This document shows positions 32,879-41,419 of a stretch of 64,000 bases of DNA, piece by piece. Where the stretch lies: the NCBI RefSeq assembly GCF_003075395.1, contig NZ_QDFV01000005.1:124001-188000 (forward strand), written 5' to 3'. Each line of letters starts with the position of its first letter. The first letter of the stretch is position 1. The notes beneath the pieces are model-generated. The model saw nothing but the letters and a program-made list of their open reading frames with translations, searched no databases and was not told the DNA's origin. This DNA is from Microbacterium sp. TPD7012. GTDB lineage: Bacteria > Actinomycetota > Actinomycetes > Actinomycetales > Microbacteriaceae. The position numbers and the translations under genes are program-made.

Positions 32879-34207
32879 ATGCCCCTGCATCTGAAGTCCG
32901 CGCCGACGAAGACGTTCGCGGACACCGCGCAGCAGGATGTCGCCGAACGCGTCCGCGCGATCATCGGCGACATCCGCGAGAACGGCGACGTCGCCGTTCG
33001 GCGGTATGCCGAGCAGTTCGACAACTGGAGCCCGGAGTCGTATCGCCTCTCGGATGCCGAGATCGAGCAGATCATCGGCACCCTCCCCCCGCAGGTGATC
33101 CAGGACATCGAGTTCGTGCAGAACCAGGTGCGCCGCTTCGCCCAGGCGCAGCGCGACTCGCTCGTCGACATCGAGGTCGAGACCCTCCCCGGCGTCTTCC
33201 TCGGTCAGAAGCACGTTCCGGTGCAGGCGGCCGGCGCCTACATCCCCGGCGGCAAGTACCCGCTCACGGCATCCGCCCACATGACGATCATCACGGCCAA
33301 GGTCGCCGGCGTCCCCCGTGTCGTCGCGTGCACCCCGCCGATCCGCGGCGAGATCCCCGCCGCCACGGTCGCCGCGATGAAGATGGCCGGCGCCGACGAG
33401 ATCTACATCCTGGGCGGCGTGCAGGCGGTCGCGGCGATGGCCGTGGGCACCGACACGATCGAGCCGGTCAACATGATCGCCGGTCCCGGCAACGCGTATG
33501 TCGCCGAGGCGAAGCGTCAGCTGTTCGGCGAGGTCGGCATCGACCTGTTCGCCGGACCGACCGAGATCCTCATCGTCGCCGACGAGCACGCCGATCCGTT
33601 CTTCACCGCCGTCGACCTGCTCTCCCAGGCCGAGCACGGCCCCGACTCCCCCGCGGTGCTGGTGACGACGTCTCAGACGCTCGCGGAAGAGGTCATGGAC
33701 TGGATCGAGAAGATCCTCCCCGGCATGCCGACGCGCGACTACGCCGGTCCGGCCTGGCGCGACTGGGGGCAGGTCATCGTGGCCGACGACCTCGACGAGG
33801 CCTACCGCATCGCCGACGCCTTCGCTTTCGAGCACGTGCAGATCTTCACCGAGAACCCGCGCGAGGCCCTCACGAAGATGCACGACTACGGCGCGCTCTT
33901 CCTCGGCGAGAACACCTGCGTCTCGTACGGCGACAAGGTCATCGGCACCAACCACGTGCTGCCGACGCTCGGCGCCGCCCGTTACACGGGTGGTCTCTGG
34001 GTGGGCAAGTACCTGCGCACCGTCACGTACCAGGAGGTGCAGAACACGGAGTCGTCGGCCGAGCTCGGCGCCGTCTGCGGTCGCGCCGCGCGCGTGGAGC
34101 TCTTCGAGGGCCACGCCCGCTCGGGTGACGCCCGCGCCTGGCGTCACGCCGGCACGGAGTTCGCCTGGATCGAAGAAAGCCAGGCGGCCGCAGCGAGCTC
34201 GCGATGA
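32879..34207 (+). CDS. HisD-family dehydrogenase, paralogue 2
   Basis: A 442-residue histidinol-dehydrogenase-fold enzyme. Zinc ligands lie in SQAEHGPDSPAVL, the catalytic Glu-His in FAFEHVQIFT, the Asp in VSYGDKVIGTNHVLPT and a C-terminal Glu-His in LFEGHARSGDARAW. Like other catabolic members it should oxidise an alcohol to an acid with NAD+. AAAGGA 8 bases upstream supports the ATG at 32879. It overlaps the SDR gene by 4 bases and opens a three-gene operon behind the LacI-type operator. Confidence 0.88.
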   Translation: MPLHLKSAPTKTFADTAQQDVAERVRAIIGDIRENGDVAVRRYAEQFDNWSPESYRLSDAEIEQIIGTLPPQVIQDIEFVQNQVRRFAQAQRDSLVDIEVETLPGVFLGQKHVPVQAAGAYIPGGKYPLTASAHMTIITAKVAGVPRVVACTPPIRGEIPAATVAAMKMAGADEIYILGGVQAVAAMAVGTDTIEPVNMIAGPGNAYVAEAKRQLFGEVGIDLFAGPTEILIVADEHADPFFTAVDLLSQAEHGPDSPAVLVTTSQTLAEEVMDWIEKILPGMPTRDYAGPAWRDWGQVIVADDLDEAYRIADAFAFEHVQIFTENPREALTKMHDYGALFLGENTCVSYGDKVIGTNHVLPTLGAARYTGGLWVGKYLRTVTYQEVQNTESSAELGAVCGRAARVELFEGHARSGDARAWRHAGTEFAWIEESQAAAASSR

Positions 34208-34962
34208 CCGATCTCACGGGCCGGACGGCCGTGGTGACCGGCGGCGGCAGCGGACTCGGGGCGGCCATCGCCCGCTCGCTGCACGCCGCCGGCGCCGAGG
34301 TCGTGCTCGTCGGCCGCGACGAGACGAAGCTCGCCGCCACGGCATCCGCTCTCGGCGAGCGCGCCCGCGGGATCGCGGGCGATGTGTCGGATGCCGCATC
34401 TGTCGACGCCCTGCGCGACGCGCTGTCGGGCACCGAGGTGTCGATCCTCGTGAACAACGCCGGGATCCCCGGTCCGGTCGCGGCGCTGACCGACATCGGC
34501 GTCGACGACTGGGACGAGGTCTTCGCCGTGAACGTGCGCGGCACGTTCCTCGTCTGCAAGGCGCTGCTGCCCGGCATGATCGCGCGCGGCGACGGCGACG
34601 TGATCAACATCGCGTCGGTGTCGGGCAAGCGTCCGCTCGCGCATCGCACCCCGTACTGCGCGTCGAAGATGGCCGTGATCGGACTCACCTCGACGCTCGC
34701 GTTCGAGGTCGGCCCCGCGGGCGTGCGCGTGAACTCGCTCTCGCCCGGGCCGGTGCAGGGACCGCGGATGGAGCGGAACTTCCGGCTCGAGGCCGAGCGC
34801 TCAGGCACCACGGTGGACGATGCCGAGCAGGTGTTCGTCTCGCGGGCCGCGCTCGGACGCATGGTCACCGAGGAAGAGGTCGGCGCCGCGATCCTCGCGA
34901 TGCTGGCGATGCCGGGCATGTGCGGGGCCGACGTCGACCTGTCCGCGGGTATGGTCGCCTGA
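34204..34962 (+). CDS. SDR-family oxidoreductase
   Basis: A 252-residue classical short-chain dehydrogenase: TGxxxGxG as VVTGGGSGLGAAIA (residues 12-25), NNAG near residue 90, Ser in NIASVSGKRPLA near 141 and YCASK near 155. It should reduce or oxidise a hydroxyl or keto group with NAD(P). An FSVREL-like variable C-terminus lacks membrane segments. It overlaps hisD2 (ATGA) and shares one base with the aldolase gene start (TGATG). Confidence 0.92.
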   Translation: MTDLTGRTAVVTGGGSGLGAAIARSLHAAGAEVVLVGRDETKLAATASALGERARGIAGDVSDAASVDALRDALSGTEVSILVNNAGIPGPVAALTDIGVDDWDEVFAVNVRGTFLVCKALLPGMIARGDGDVINIASVSGKRPLAHRTPYCASKMAVIGLTSTLAFEVGPAGVRVNSLSPGPVQGPRMERNFRLEAERSGTTVDDAEQVFVSRAALGRMVTEEEVGAAILAMLAMPGMCGADVDLSAGMVA

Positions 34963-35702
34963 TGACGTCCTTGCGTGCGCGGGCTCTGGCAGGGGAGAAG
35001 CTGCTCGGCGCTCTGCTGCGGATGCCGTCGGAGGAGCTCGTCGAGATGCTCGCGGTCGCGGAGTTCGACTTCGTGCTCATCGACTGCGAGCACGGACCTG
35101 CCGACATCACCGCCCTCCGCAACCACATCGCCCTCGCTGCCGTGCACGGCGTCCCCGTGATCGTGCGGGTCGGCGAGAACGACCGCGGTCAGATCCTGCG
35201 CGTGCTCGACCAGGGGGCCGAGGGCATCCTCGCCCCGCACCTCGACACCGCGGCGGATGCCGCCGCTCTCGTCGACGCGTCGCTGTATCCGCCGGTCGGC
35301 AACCGCGGCTTCGCGACGTACAGCCGCGCCGGTCGCTTCGGCGAGGTCGACCCGGGGGACCACCTGGAGTGGTACCTCGAGAACACGCTCGTGCTCGGCA
35401 TGATCGAGTCGCCGGACGGCGTGCGCAACGTCGGAGACATCGTCGCGACGCCGCGGCTCGACGGCATCCTGGTCGGTCCCGCCGATCTCGCGGCGTCCAC
35501 CGGCCCCGACGACCAGCCCGTTCCGGAGGCCATCGCCGCCGTGCACGCGGAGCTCGCTCGCGCGGGCTCGCTGCGCATGGACATCGTCGGCACGCGAGCT
35601 GCGGCCGAGGCGTCCTTCGCCGCCGGCGCTGACCTCGTCATCTACAACCTGGCGTCGTCGCTCATGCGGCATCTGCGCGACCTGGCCTCGCCGGAGCGCT
35701 GA
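34962..35702 (+). CDS. HpcH/HpaI-family aldolase
   Basis: A 246-residue class II aldolase of the 2-keto-3-deoxy acid type. The family features are EFDFVLIDCEHGPADITAL (residues 32-50), VIVRVGENDRGQILRVLDQG, GILAPHLDT, SLYPPVGNRGFATYSRAGRF and the metal-binding ESPDGVRNV with GILVGPADLA. It cleaves 2-keto-3-deoxy sugar acids or similar into pyruvate and an aldehyde. As the last gene of hisD2-SDR-aldolase it would deliver products to central metabolism. Confidence 0.92.
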   Translation: MTSLRARALAGEKLLGALLRMPSEELVEMLAVAEFDFVLIDCEHGPADITALRNHIALAAVHGVPVIVRVGENDRGQILRVLDQGAEGILAPHLDTAADAAALVDASLYPPVGNRGFATYSRAGRFGEVDPGDHLEWYLENTLVLGMIESPDGVRNVGDIVATPRLDGILVGPADLAASTGPDDQPVPEAIAAVHAELARAGSLRMDIVGTRAAAEASFAAGADLVIYNLASSLMRHLRDLASPER

Positions 35703-35712
35703 GCCGCCGGCA

Positions 35713-35739
35713 TCCGCCCATCACAGAGTTCTCCGCCCC
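35713..35739. repeat. Family D repeat fragment
   Basis: TCCGCCCATCACAGAGTTCT followed by CCGCCCC resembles the TCCGCCCGACGACGAGTTCTC part of the elements at 53190 and 53390. It lies between the convergent aldolase and hydrolase genes. Confidence 0.45.
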
Positions 35740-35800
35740 AAGAAGCGCAGCACGCACAGGAGACGCGCGGCGCCAGGAGGACACGCGAAGGCCGGAACCC

Positions 35801-36511
35801 TCAGCGCCGCCCGGCGCCCGCGGCGGCATCCGCCAGCTGGGTCTGCCACGAGCGCAGCAATGAGCCGAAGGCCTGCGGGCGCTCGATCGGCAGCAGGTGC
35901 CCGGCGTCGAGGGTGACGAGCCGGGCGTCGGGCATCCGCGTGACGATCTCGGTGTGAAAGTGCGGCGGCGTGATCACGTCGTCGAGCCCCGAGACGACCA
36001 GCGTCGGCACAGACAAGCCCGGCAGTCGCCCGAGCAGGTCGCCCCGGCTGAGCTGCAACTGCAGCTGCGCCCGCAGCCGCGCCTCGCCCGTGACCGTGCC
36101 CATCGCGAGGGTCCGCTCCACCAGGTCCGGTCGATCGCGCACGGCCTCGGCGCCCAGCAGCGCGGGAAGGATGCTCTCCTGCAGCTCACGCGCATCCGCG
36201 CCGGCATCCATGCGCCCGAGCCAGTCGCGCCACCCCTCGCGTTGAGTCTCGGTCGGCGCCTTCGCATTCGTCGAGACCAGGCACAGTCCGGCCACCCGCT
36301 CGGGAGCGGCCAATGCGACCGACATCGCGACGATGGCCCCGAGCGAGTGCCCGACGAGCACGAACCGCTCCGGAAGCGAGTCCAGCAGCGCCTCGACCTG
36401 GTCGGGGATGGAGGGGCGATCCAGCACCGGCTGGATCGCCCCGTCTGGTCCGGCATCCGCCCACAGATCGGCGGTGCAGTTCATGCCGGCAAGCAGCACC
36501 AGCGACGACAC
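35801..36511 (-). CDS. Alpha/beta hydrolase
   Basis: A 236-residue alpha/beta-hydrolase-fold enzyme with nucleophile elbow VLVGHSLGAIVAM (Ser near residue 52), an acid in VSGLDDVITP near 180 and His in LDAGHLLPIERP near 208. It starts with GTG at 36509-36511, just 1 bp after the permease stop, so it is the last gene of the ABC operon. It may release the transported substrate from an ester or act on a lactone intermediate; specificity is unknown. Confidence 0.87.
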   Translation of the reverse strand: MSSLVLLAGMNCTADLWADAGPDGAIQPVLDRPSIPDQVEALLDSLPERFVLVGHSLGAIVAMSVALAAPERVAGLCLVSTNAKAPTETQREGWRDWLGRMDAGADARELQESILPALLGAEAVRDRPDLVERTLAMGTVTGEARLRAQLQLQLSRGDLLGRLPGLSVPTLVVSGLDDVITPPHFHTEIVTRMPDARLVTLDAGHLLPIERPQAFGSLLRSWQTQLADAAAGAGRR

Positions 36512-36512
36512 G

Positions 36513-37406
36513 TCAGCCCTTGACGGCGCCGTCGCTGAGTCCCGCGACGAGATACTTCTGCGCGATGAATGCGATCACGAACACCGGGATCGTGAGGAGC
36601 ATGGATGCCGCTCCCGCCTGTTGCAGCATCGGCAGGGTCTGCCCGAGCTGCGTGGCGATGAAGACCGGCACCGTCTTCGACGACGTGTCGGTGAGCACGA
36701 GCGCGGTGAGGTACTCCTGGAACGCGAAGAGGAACACGAAGATGCCGGCGGTGAGGATGCCGGGTCCCATCAGCGGGATCATGACGCGGCGCAGCATCCC
36801 GATCCTCGTGCAGCCGTCGATCATCGCGGCCTCATCGAGCTCCTTGGGGATCTCGGCGAAGAAGTTGCGCAGCAGCCAGATCGTGAACGGCTGGTTGATC
36901 GCGACCAGGGCGATCGCCAGCGCGAACGTCGTGTCGTAGATGCCCAGCGCCCGGCTGATGTCGTACATCGGCAGCACCACCGCGAAGCGCGGCAGCGCAC
37001 GGAAGATCAGGGCGAGCACCAGCAGGATCGCCGAGACATAGCTCGGGAACCGCGACAGCGCATAGGCCGCCGGGATGCCGATGACCAGCGCGATCACGGT
37101 CGACACGATCGCGACGACCACGGTGTTCACGAGGTAGTCCGCGAAGTACGTGGTCTGCCACAGATCGACGAACGCCTGCAGCGTCGGCTGGTAGTCCCAG
37201 AGCACCGGCGGGTTGGAGAACGCGACGTCGGTCGGCTTGGTCACCGACAGCGTCATCCAGATGAACGGACTGAGCACGACGACGCAGAGGATGCCGAGCA
37301 GCAGACCGGTGATGTACGGCGGGCGGTTCTGACCGCGGCGCTTGCGCTGCGGTGCGCCCTTGGTGACGATGGCCCTCGTCGAGAGCTCTGCGGAGGTGAG
37401 ACTCAT
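36513..37406 (-). CDS. Carbohydrate ABC permease (MalG type), second system
   Basis: A 297-residue permease with six helices. The EAA loop is LDEAAMIDGCTRIGMLRRVM near residue 205. The ATG at 37406 overlaps the preceding permease stop (ATGA), and the upstream frame is antisense-like. It pairs with the 37403-38275 product. As in the first system, no ATPase gene is linked. Confidence 0.92.
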   Translation of the reverse strand: MSLTSAELSTRAIVTKGAPQRKRRGQNRPPYITGLLLGILCVVVLSPFIWMTLSVTKPTDVAFSNPPVLWDYQPTLQAFVDLWQTTYFADYLVNTVVVAIVSTVIALVIGIPAAYALSRFPSYVSAILLVLALIFRALPRFAVVLPMYDISRALGIYDTTFALAIALVAINQPFTIWLLRNFFAEIPKELDEAAMIDGCTRIGMLRRVMIPLMGPGILTAGIFVFLFAFQEYLTALVLTDTSSKTVPVFIATQLGQTLPMLQQAGAASMLLTIPVFVIAFIAQKYLVAGLSDGAVKG

Positions 37407-38275
37407 CGTTCGGCCTTCGCTTCCTTGAAGATGCCCCGGATGAACGGGATCAGCATGATGAGGATCAGGAGGATGGTGAGGACGTTGATCGCACTGCCCA
37501 GCCCGAGGTTCTCGGCGCCGTCGGCGAACGCCACCGAGTAGACGTAGAGCATGATCGACTCGTTCCCGATGTTCTGCGCCTGCGGCGACAGCGGGATCAG
37601 GTTGTCGAACATGCGCAGCACGTCCATGATCGTGATCAGGGTCACGAAGCCGAGCACCCCGCGGATGGTCGGGATGATCACGTTGATGTGCGTCTGGAAG
37701 CCGTTGGCGCCGTCGATCTTGGCGGCCTCCTTCAGCTCGTTGGGCACGCCCTGGAGCCCCGCCAGGATGATGAGCATCGCGAACGGCAGCATGTGCCAGA
37801 CGGTGTTCGCGATGACGAGGATCGCGTTCGGCACCTGGTCGGTGAACCACAGCACCTGCGAGCCGCCGAAGAACCCGATCAGCCTGTTCACGACGCCGCC
37901 GAAGTTGTCGTCGAACAGCCACGAGAACGCGACGGCGCCGACGAGGTTCGGCAGCACGTACGAGACGAGCATGATGCCGAGGACGAGCGGGCGGGACGTG
38001 GTGATGCGGTTGATGCCGGTGGCGATGATGTATCCGAACACCAGCAGGATCGCGGTGGTGACGACCGTGACGGCGACGGTGAAGAGCACCGCCTTGTGGA
38101 ACCGGGGATCTGTCAGAGCGTCGGTGAAGTTCTCCAACCCGACGAACGTCCCCGGTGTGCCGTAGCGGACCTGCTCGAAACTCCACTGCACCGTGCGCAC
38201 CAGCGGGAGCACGAGGAGTGCACCCATCACCAGCAGGCTCGGAGCGAAGAGCAGCCAGAATTCGCGTGCCTTCAT
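37403..38275 (-). CDS. Sugar ABC permease (MalF type), second system
   Basis: A 290-residue permease with six helices and EAA loop LKEAAKIDGANGFQTHINVI near residue 190. It follows the binding-protein gene after a 71-bp gap that contains a strong hairpin (38295-38328), which would lower its expression relative to the binding protein. It is part of the LacI-controlled island. Confidence 0.92.
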   Translation of the reverse strand: MKAREFWLLFAPSLLVMGALLVLPLVRTVQWSFEQVRYGTPGTFVGLENFTDALTDPRFHKAVLFTVAVTVVTTAILLVFGYIIATGINRITTSRPLVLGIMLVSYVLPNLVGAVAFSWLFDDNFGGVVNRLIGFFGGSQVLWFTDQVPNAILVIANTVWHMLPFAMLIILAGLQGVPNELKEAAKIDGANGFQTHINVIIPTIRGVLGFVTLITIMDVLRMFDNLIPLSPQAQNIGNESIMLYVYSVAFADGAENLGLGSAINVLTILLILIMLIPFIRGIFKEAKAER

Positions 38276-38294
38276 GTGCGTCCTCCCTTGGACG

Positions 38295-38328
38295 GACTGT
38301 GGCCTGAACTCGCGCTCAGGCCACAGTC
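38295..38328 (-). terminator. Intra-operon hairpin after the binding-protein gene
   Basis: GACTGTGGCCTGA (38295-38307) and TCAGGCCACAGTC (38316-38328) form a perfect 13-bp stem with an 8-base loop. Its position between binding protein and permeases is typical of a partial terminator or mRNA-stabilising loop giving excess binding protein. Confidence 0.75.
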
Positions 38329-38346
38329 ATGGACGTCGGTCCGTGG

Positions 38347-39654
38347 TCAGCCGGCGACCTTCTCGCCGGCGGCCTGCATCTGGGCGAGTCCGTCGTCGAC
38401 GGACACCTGGCCGTTGAGGATCGAGACCAGGATCGGACGGATCTCGTTCGTGATGTCGGCGATGACCGGCGACACGATCGGCGGCATCGCGCTGGCGATC
38501 GAGTCGTTCGCCGCCGCGCCGTAGGGAGAGTTCTTCTCCGTCACCATTCCCTCGCGGGCCGGGTAGGCCGCGGGGACGGATGCCTTCGAGGCGTCTTCGC
38601 TGACGGCCGAGGCCATCATCTGGAACAGCATGTCATGGTCGAGCTTCGTGTTGAATGGGATCGACCAGCCGTCGATCGAGAGGCGGTTGTACGAGTACTC
38701 CGCGTCATCGCTGACCTTCGGCGCACCGGCGAAGCCGAACGAGTCGGACAGCTTCGAGTTGGCCGGGAGCGTCAGGTCGAACATGCGGCCGGAGAACATG
38801 ATCGACATGGCCGCCGTCCCGTTGAACATCTGCTGCTGCACCTTGGGCTGGTCGAAGGTCGTGACCTGCGGGTCCATGTAGGGCTTCAGCGAGAGCATCG
38901 CCTCGACGGCCTGCTTGGCCTCGGGGGTGTCGAGCGTGACCTCGCCGTCCGCGGTGACGAAGTCGGCGCCGAGGGAGTTCATCGCGCCCTCGAAGCCGGT
39001 GGTGACGTCGGCCGTGGCGAGCCACGGCAGCGCGATCGGGTACTCCATGAGCCCTGCGCCCTTGATGGCTTCGGCGGCGTCGATCATCTCGTCGAACGTG
39101 GTCGGGACCTCGAGGCCGAGGTCTTCGAAGACGTCGGTGCGGTAGGCCATCACGAACATCTGCGCCTGCATAGGGATCGCGTAGATGTCGCCGTCGTACG
39201 ACATCCCCTCGACCATCGACTCGCTGATCTCGTCGAGGCCGTAGTCGGCGGCGTACTTGTCCCAGAGGTCGTTCAGCGGAACGAGCTTCTCCTCTTCGCC
39301 GAATCCGGGGATGACGAAGCCGTACGTCTCGATGATGTCGTAGGTGCCCGTGTCACCCGCGAGGGTGGCCGTGGTCTTGGTGACCTGACCGCCGAAGTCG
39401 ATCGGGTCGTGCTTGAGCGTCACGTCGTCGGTCGAGCAGCTCGACACCATCGTGTCGGTGAAGGGGTCGATCGCCGAGGAGTTGTAGGCGAGGACGTTGA
39501 CCGTCGTCTTGCCCTCGGGTGCCGTGTAGTCACATGACACCGTGGTCGAGTTTTCGTTGTCGGTGCGGGAGCCCGCGCCGCAGCTGGTGAGGGCGACGAT
39601 GCCCACGGCTGCGAGAGCGAGAACCGGCAATGCCCGATGCTTGTTGAGTCCCAT
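38347..39654 (-). CDS. Extracellular sugar-type binding lipoprotein, second system
   Basis: A 435-residue family 1 binding protein with a lipoprotein signal (VGIVALTSC, Cys near 25). Recognisable segments are TVNVLAYNSSAIDPF, GTYDIIETYGFVIPGFGEEE, PTTFDEMIDAAEAIKG and GTAAMSIMFSGRMFDL. It is first in the operon SBP-permease-permease-hydrolase and is preceded by two LacI-type palindromes. The ligand is unknown. Compared with the first binding protein it has fewer Trp in the cleft region. Confidence 0.9.
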   Translation of the reverse strand: MGLNKHRALPVLALAAVGIVALTSCGAGSRTDNENSTTVSCDYTAPEGKTTVNVLAYNSSAIDPFTDTMVSSCSTDDVTLKHDPIDFGGQVTKTTATLAGDTGTYDIIETYGFVIPGFGEEEKLVPLNDLWDKYAADYGLDEISESMVEGMSYDGDIYAIPMQAQMFVMAYRTDVFEDLGLEVPTTFDEMIDAAEAIKGAGLMEYPIALPWLATADVTTGFEGAMNSLGADFVTADGEVTLDTPEAKQAVEAMLSLKPYMDPQVTTFDQPKVQQQMFNGTAAMSIMFSGRMFDLTLPANSKLSDSFGFAGAPKVSDDAEYSYNRLSIDGWSIPFNTKLDHDMLFQMMASAVSEDASKASVPAAYPAREGMVTEKNSPYGAAANDSIASAMPPIVSPVIADITNEIRPILVSILNGQVSVDDGLAQMQAAGEKVAG

Positions 39655-39663
39655 AGGGGTGAT

Positions 39664-39732
39664 GGTATACGTATGCAGTCAACTTAGGGAAGCCTATTTT
39701 TCGGGAATGTATTCCCTCTGAATACGTATACG
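39664..39732 (-). promoter_or_regulatory. LacI-type operators upstream of the second ABC operon
   Basis: GGTATACGTATGCA (39664-39677) matches 12 of 14 and TGAATACGTATACG (39719-39732) 11 of 14 positions of TGCATACGTATGCA. Between them GGGAATGTATTCCC (39703-39716) is a different perfect-arm palindrome. I could not settle the -35/-10 boxes. Confidence 0.65.
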
Positions 39733-39740
39733 TAACGATT

Positions 39741-39760
39741 GCCCGCAGGCTCTTGCGGGC
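39741..39760 (-). terminator. Hairpin after the MFS gene
   Basis: GCCCGCA and TGCGGGC (7 bp, 6-base loop) lie 37 bp past the MFS stop at 39797 and are followed on the minus strand by AATCGTT. A modest terminator candidate. Confidence 0.5.
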
Positions 39761-39796
39761 GACGCGCGGAATGCCGGCCGAAACGCCCGGGCGGCG

Positions 39797-41050
39797 TCAC
39801 TCCGAGCGAGGTCGCCGCTTCTCCAGAGCCCCGGAGAGCAGGACGGCCACCACCCCCGCCACCGGCGCGATCAGGAGTCCGGCGCGCAGGCTCTCGGTGT
39901 CGGCGATGAAGCCGACGAACGGCGGTGCGAGCAGGAATCCGACACGGAGGAGCCACGAGACGATCGTGAGCCCGGCGCCGTGCCGCAGGCCGGGCAGCTC
40001 GTCCGCCGCATGCATCGCCGCGGGGATGAGCGTGGCGATGCCGAAGCCGAGCGCAGCGAAGCCGACGATCGTCCCCGGGATGCTGGGGAAGGCGAGGGCG
40101 AGCCCCATCCCCGTGGCCGCGATCAGTCCGCCGGCACCCGCGACGAGGCGCTGACCGAACCGGTCGGTCAGCCGGTCGCCGAGGATGCGGCCGACGAACT
40201 GCGCGAGCATGAGGGCGATGAAACCGAGCGGTGCGATCGCGGCGGCCGCGTCGAGCGAGTCGGCGAGGTAGAGCGTCGCCCAGGAGTTGCCGGCATCCTC
40301 ACCCACCGCCCCGGCCATCGCGATGAGCGTGAGCGCCGCGAGCAGGAGGACCGTGCGCAGGCTCGGGCCACGGCGCCCGGCTGGGCGGATCCCGGGGCTG
40401 TCGGCGACGGCATCCGCATCTTCTGCCGCATCCGCCGACTCCTCGTCGCGCCCGGGCAGGCAGAAGCGCAGCGCACCGATGGCGACGGCGGCGAACACCG
40501 TGGTGGAGATGGCGAGATGGATGCCGACGGGCAGGCCGACCGCGATCGCGACGGCGGCCATCGCGCCGCCGACCACCGCGCCGATCGACCAGATCGCGTG
40601 GAAGGAGTTGATGATCGAGCGACCGTACCGGCGCTGCACCCGCAGACCGTGAGCGTTCTGCGCGACGTCGGTGATCGCGTCGCACGCGCCGGTGAGGAAC
40701 AGTGCGCCGGCGAACAGCAGCGCCGACGGCGACAGACCGGCGAGGAGGTAGCCGATGCTGGTGAGCGCGGTGCCCAGCACCGCGAGGCGGCCCGAGCCGA
40801 ACCGGCGGATCAGCACGGCGGCGGCGAGACCGGCCACGATGGCCCCGGCCGGGAGCGCGGCGATCGACAGACCGTAGGCGGTGTTGTCGAGACCCAGCGT
40901 CGCCTTGATCTCGGGGTAGCGCGGCAGGATGTTGGCGAACAGGGCGCCGTTGGTCAGGAAGAGCGCGGACACGGCGATGCGCGCGCGGCGGGCCGCGGCA
41001 TCCGGGCCCGGTCGCGCGGCGGTGACCGTCTCGTCGCTCGGATCGTCCAT
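39797..41050 (-). CDS. MFS transporter
   Basis: A 417-residue major facilitator with about twelve helices and a charged central loop (residues 200-220, Asp/Glu/Ala rich). The opening VSALFLTNGALFANILPRYP and the LGDRLTDRFGQRLVAGAG loop 8-9 motif resemble the FucP/YbjJ-like drug or sugar MFS branch. I chose ATG 41050, since GGAAGG lies 9 bases upstream; for ATG 41059 the spacing would be zero. It is downstream of, but 51 bp from, the ArsR gene. Confidence 0.83.
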   Translation of the reverse strand: MDDPSDETVTAARPGPDAAARRARIAVSALFLTNGALFANILPRYPEIKATLGLDNTAYGLSIAALPAGAIVAGLAAAVLIRRFGSGRLAVLGTALTSIGYLLAGLSPSALLFAGALFLTGACDAITDVAQNAHGLRVQRRYGRSIINSFHAIWSIGAVVGGAMAAVAIAVGLPVGIHLAISTTVFAAVAIGALRFCLPGRDEESADAAEDADAVADSPGIRPAGRRGPSLRTVLLLAALTLIAMAGAVGEDAGNSWATLYLADSLDAAAAIAPLGFIALMLAQFVGRILGDRLTDRFGQRLVAGAGGLIAATGMGLALAFPSIPGTIVGFAALGFGIATLIPAAMHAADELPGLRHGAGLTIVSWLLRVGFLLAPPFVGFIADTESLRAGLLIAPVAGVVAVLLSGALEKRRPRSE

Positions 41051-41101
41051 CGCGCCCATCCTTCCACGAGCGCCCTGCGTCCCGTCGCAGAGGCGCCGCG
41101 G

Positions 41102-41419
41102 TCAGAGGCCCTCGGCGATCTCCTTGATCGCGGCGAGCCGGCGATCCCAGGCACGTCCGATCGCGTCGAGTTGCGCGGCCGTGGCGGCGAGCTCGGTGCC
41201 GATCACGCGGTAGCGCAGCTCGCGGCCGACGGGCACGGGCTCGACGAGCCCGACCTCCTGCAGCACCGCGAGGTGCTTGGCGATGGCCTGACGACTCACA
41301 GGCAGACGCCCGGCGAGAGCGGATGCCGAGGCATCGCCCTCGCCGAGAGCCGTCAGGATGCTCCACCGCGTCTCGTCTGCCAGCGCCGAGAACATCGGGA
41401 TCAGCGTGCCTGTGGTCAT
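41102..41419 (-). CDS. ArsR-family regulator of the SRPBCC pair
   Basis: A 105-residue winged-helix repressor: MFSALADETRWSILTALGEG, then LPVSRQAIAKHLAVLQEVGL and wing VPVGRELRYRVI. The C-terminus (IDAIGRAWDRRLAAIKEIAE) is the typical SRPBCC-linked ArsR helix. No metal cysteines. It overlaps the SRPBCC gene by 4 bases (ATGA) as second gene. Two TGCAA-N8-TTGCA sites upstream of the operon are its probable operators. Confidence 0.87.
   Translation of the reverse strand: MTTGTLIPMFSALADETRWSILTALGEGDASASALAGRLPVSRQAIAKHLAVLQEVGLVEPVPVGRELRYRVIGTELAATAAQLDAIGRAWDRRLAAIKEIAEGL

Noticed and set aside
39703..39716. GGGAATGTATTCCC as a further LacI operator
   Set aside because: The arms do not match TGCATACGTATGCA; a separate regulator or chance palindrome is possible, so it is only noted within the operator region.
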